From: Dermatemys mawii
Lineage: Eukaryota; Chordata; Testudines; Dermatemydidae
Assembly (NCBI GenBank): GCA_007922305.1
Contig: ML677326.1
Location: 54,678,785-54,742,784 of the forward strand
Length of the DNA: 64,000 nucleotides
Reading direction: 5' to 3'
Both the position numbers and the translations under genes were made by a program. Positions 62,107-64,000 of the stretch are shown piece after piece (within the stretch, counting starts at the first letter, position 1; each line of letters begins with the position of its first letter). The notes beneath the pieces are model-generated. The model searched no databases, was not told where the DNA came from, and saw only the letters and a list, made by a program, of their open reading frames with translations.

Positions 62107-62478
62107 ATAATGAGATGCATTTACTGTGGGGGAATATGAGCAGGTAAAGAAGTACCCTCACTAGCACAGCATTACAAGGAACATAGCAATCTGAACCATT
62201 TAGCAATGTATGCAAGAGCAGAGGAAGGTCCCAAAAAGATTGCCAGACCTTTACGAGAGGGGGATGACATATCAGACAGTGGTGATGATGTTCTGACTCT
62301 CTTCTTGAGTCCAAGAACATATCAGGTTCAGGCTGTCAGAAATGGAATACAACCAGGGACAATGCAAAACTCTGTGTCTGCAACAATGTTAATAGGGAAA
62401 TGCTTTGTGCAATTTCAGTGTGATAGCAGGGCCTCTTACATAGTGAATAGGGAAGTGTTATTTACTCCTTCATTTTAA
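62107..62478 (+). pseudogene. Gypsy gag zinc-knuckle and protease remnant
   Basis: In one frame a cysteine pair 'C-x2-CG' is followed by a GKE block and 'NHLA', the decayed CCHC nucleocapsid pattern, with a stop at 62137-62139. The frame continues into an aspartic-protease-like 'IGKCFVQFQCDSRAS', where a working enzyme would have D-S/T-G-A. Here Gly is replaced by Arg. The remnant cannot encode active protein. Confidence 0.6.
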
Positions 62479-62687
62479 CCCACAGCTCTTCAGCATGTTG
62501 TTTTCGGGTGGCCTCTTTTTCACTTGCCTTCAGATGTCTATCTTATTGCTACTCTGGTGATGGAATCAGTTTGCATCCAAAGTGCACAACCTCTCCAATG
62601 CCTTTTGGCAATGATGGTGCTCAGATCTGCTTGGCTGCACTATGTCAATAGATCTTGGTTTGAGATTGTTCTGGGCTAAAAGTATAA

Positions 62688-62948
62688 CTGGGTTAAAAAA
62701 AAATTAGAGCTATTCATGGAGTATACATCTATCAATGGCTATTAGCCAAGGTGGTCAGGGATGGAAACCTATGCTCTGGGTATCGCTAAGCCTCTGACTT
62801 TCCAGAAGCTGGGACTGGATGACAAAAGATGGATCACTTGAAATGGCCCTGTTCTGTTCATTGCCTCTGAAGCATCTAGCCACTGTCAGAGACAGGATAC
62901 AACCCTAGATGGACCAGTGGTCTAACTCAATATGGCTGCTCTTATGTG
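62688..62948 (+). mobile_element. CR1 3' tail inserted in the LTR element
   Basis: Contains TTAGAGCTATTCATGGAGTA, CATCTATCAATGGCTATTAG, GAAGCTGGGACTGGATGAC, GGATCACTTGA, TGTTCTGTTCATTGCCTCTG, and the closing CTAGATGGACCAGTGGTCTA plus CAATATGGCTGCTCTTATGT. This is the classic 3' end of a reptile/bird CR1 family. It separates the protease part from the integrase part. Confidence 0.8.
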
Positions 62949-62959
62949 ATTCCAAAGGG

Positions 62960-63440
62960 TGAATTGGTTTCAAACATGCCCATAAGAGCTCAGATGCAAT
63001 CTAACAATGGGGCTATTGGAAAATGTGAGAGCAGCTTTCTTTACCTTCAAGGAAAAGCAGTACTTGATTACAGTGGAGTAGTATTAAAATTCTTATGGTC
63101 TGATGCCCTGCCTGACAAGGAGCAAGTCAGTGAGTGGCAAACTAAAGGCCCACTTTGTGAGCTATGGCATTCCTGACATTGTATTCAATGACAACAGACC
63201 CCAACTTGCCTCAGAAGAATTTAGGAAATTTTCACTCACATGGGAGTTTGACAACCGTACACCTCCCCAACATACCTGCAGAGTTAGGGTAAGGTAGAAT
63301 CAGCTGTGAAAAATGTAAGAGACTGTTACGTGACTGTTTCTTCTGGTTTAGACCCTTTCTTTGCATTTTTGGCTCACAGGAATACCCCATCACAAGGTTG
63401 TCAAAATAGTTCAGCACAGAATTAGCAAAGTTATGAGGGG
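62960..63440 (+). pseudogene. Gypsy integrase remnant
   Basis: In one frame 'AHFVSYGIPDIVFNDNRPQL' is followed by a 'SEEFRKFSLTWEFDNRTPPQH' type block, which is the Gypsy-clade integrase core around the second catalytic Asp ('ND..PQ'). A frameshift near 63290 is followed by a segment resembling the downstream helix. The Gly usual after the DN is replaced by Arg. Upstream bases 62960-63100 are weaker. It is not functional. Confidence 0.7.
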
Positions 63441-64000
63441 TGGAGTGGCAAATGATCCGAACAAAGAGGAGGCTTTTACAAGCCAGCCAACACACCATTG
63501 AAAGTAAGCCTACAGAGATCATCACAGAGCAGAAACCACCATCTGGATGCCAACTCCCAGAGAGTATGCTGGACTCAGAGACAGGAAGACAGAGATAGGT
63601 CACTCCCATTGTGGTCTTCTGTTGAACAGATCAAACTATCTCAAAGCCTATGCAACCAGCTGAGTCAGTAGTAAAGACAAGACTCCAACTCAGCTGTGTG
63701 CTAGCAATCTCAAAGGATCACGAGGTGGGGGTTGAGGCATCAATCATCTCTTTTCAGTGTTAAAATATTTGTAAAATAGCAAATATGTATCATAATCAGA
63801 GGAACTGGAGTCAGAGTGCCCATGCTCCCTGGAAAGATTTTTACTGACAGGACACCAGGAAAACAGGGAACCCCAGGAGTTAGACTAGAAGCAGCTCTGT
63901 CATGTGGACAGAGCTATTAGATCCAATAGCTGAGATGACTAAAGAAACAACACATCTAAAAACTGAGTTGCATCAAAGGATCATCATGTTTCCCTTATGG

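Larger units (their letters stand above)
60080..64000 (+). mobile_element. Decayed Gypsy-type LTR retrotransposon, cut by window end
   Basis: Two related segments about 3.65 kb apart, 60142-60255 and 63787-63908, share GTATCATNATCAG, GGAGTCAG, CACCAGGAAAACA and a TTAG.CT.GAAGCAG block in the same order and direction. I read them as parts of the 5' and 3' LTRs. Between them are gag zinc-knuckle/protease and integrase remnants in element order on the plus strand. A purine run GAGGTGGGGG (63723-63732) just before the second copy could be the polypurine tract. The element has stops and frameshifts and lacks an obvious reverse transcriptase. LTR ends are not resolved, and the 3' LTR leaves the window. 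Confidence 0.65.

Overview
This window is vertebrate nuclear DNA, most likely from a turtle. The evidence is one intact, intron-containing vertebrate gene (HAND2) set in mostly non-coding sequence, together with repeats typical of turtle and other reptile genomes: a CR1 LINE, an L2-like LINE, MIR SINEs, hAT and Harbinger DNA transposons, short palindromic elements and decayed LTR elements. The turtle call rests on remembered repeat families and was not tested by a search. I see no bacterial-style operon, rRNA, convincing tRNA gene or CRISPR array.

Layout. Bases 1-16.5 kb are gene-free and dense in repeats. In order they are a 172-bp hAT-like MITE, a MIR, a minus-strand L2-like LINE split by a short repeat, a CR1 3' end carrying a nested hAT-like MITE, a pyrimidine-rich tract, a candidate solo LTR, a second LTR-class repeat, a 1.2-kb hAT element built as an inverted duplication with a perfect 8-bp target duplication, more MITEs and a Harbinger fragment. 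From 16.5 to about 51.3 kb the sequence is almost free of transposons and is punctuated by CpG-rich blocks (about 17.5-18.05, 25.7-27.2, 36.9-37.45, 45.0-46.6 and 50.0-50.6 kb). This is the usual look of the regulatory domain of a developmental transcription factor. HAND2 lies inside it on the plus strand.

HAND2. The promoter has a TATA box at 25884-25890, two CCAAT boxes in opposite orientations and GC boxes. A leader of about 630 nt with upstream ORFs precedes the start codon at 26544. The coding sequence is join(26544..27080,28801..28899) and encodes 211 residues with an intact bHLH domain. A phase-0 intron of 1,720 bp separates the exons. The 3' UTR ends after the AATAAA at 29441. The gene encodes a Twist-family bHLH regulator of heart, limb, pharyngeal-arch and sympathetic-neuron development. 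Mammals have a divergent non-coding RNA (HAND2-AS1/Upperhand) starting just upstream. The promoter layout here allows for one, but the sequence alone does not prove it.

From 51.3 kb to the end repeats return: a MIR, palindromic MITEs, a strong foldback hairpin at 58.85-58.96 kb, and a decayed Gypsy-type LTR element from about 60.1 kb to the window edge. That element keeps two related terminal copies, gag/protease and integrase remnants, and a later CR1 insertion. I found no second protein-coding gene. Long ORFs in CpG-rich stretches look like composition artefacts.
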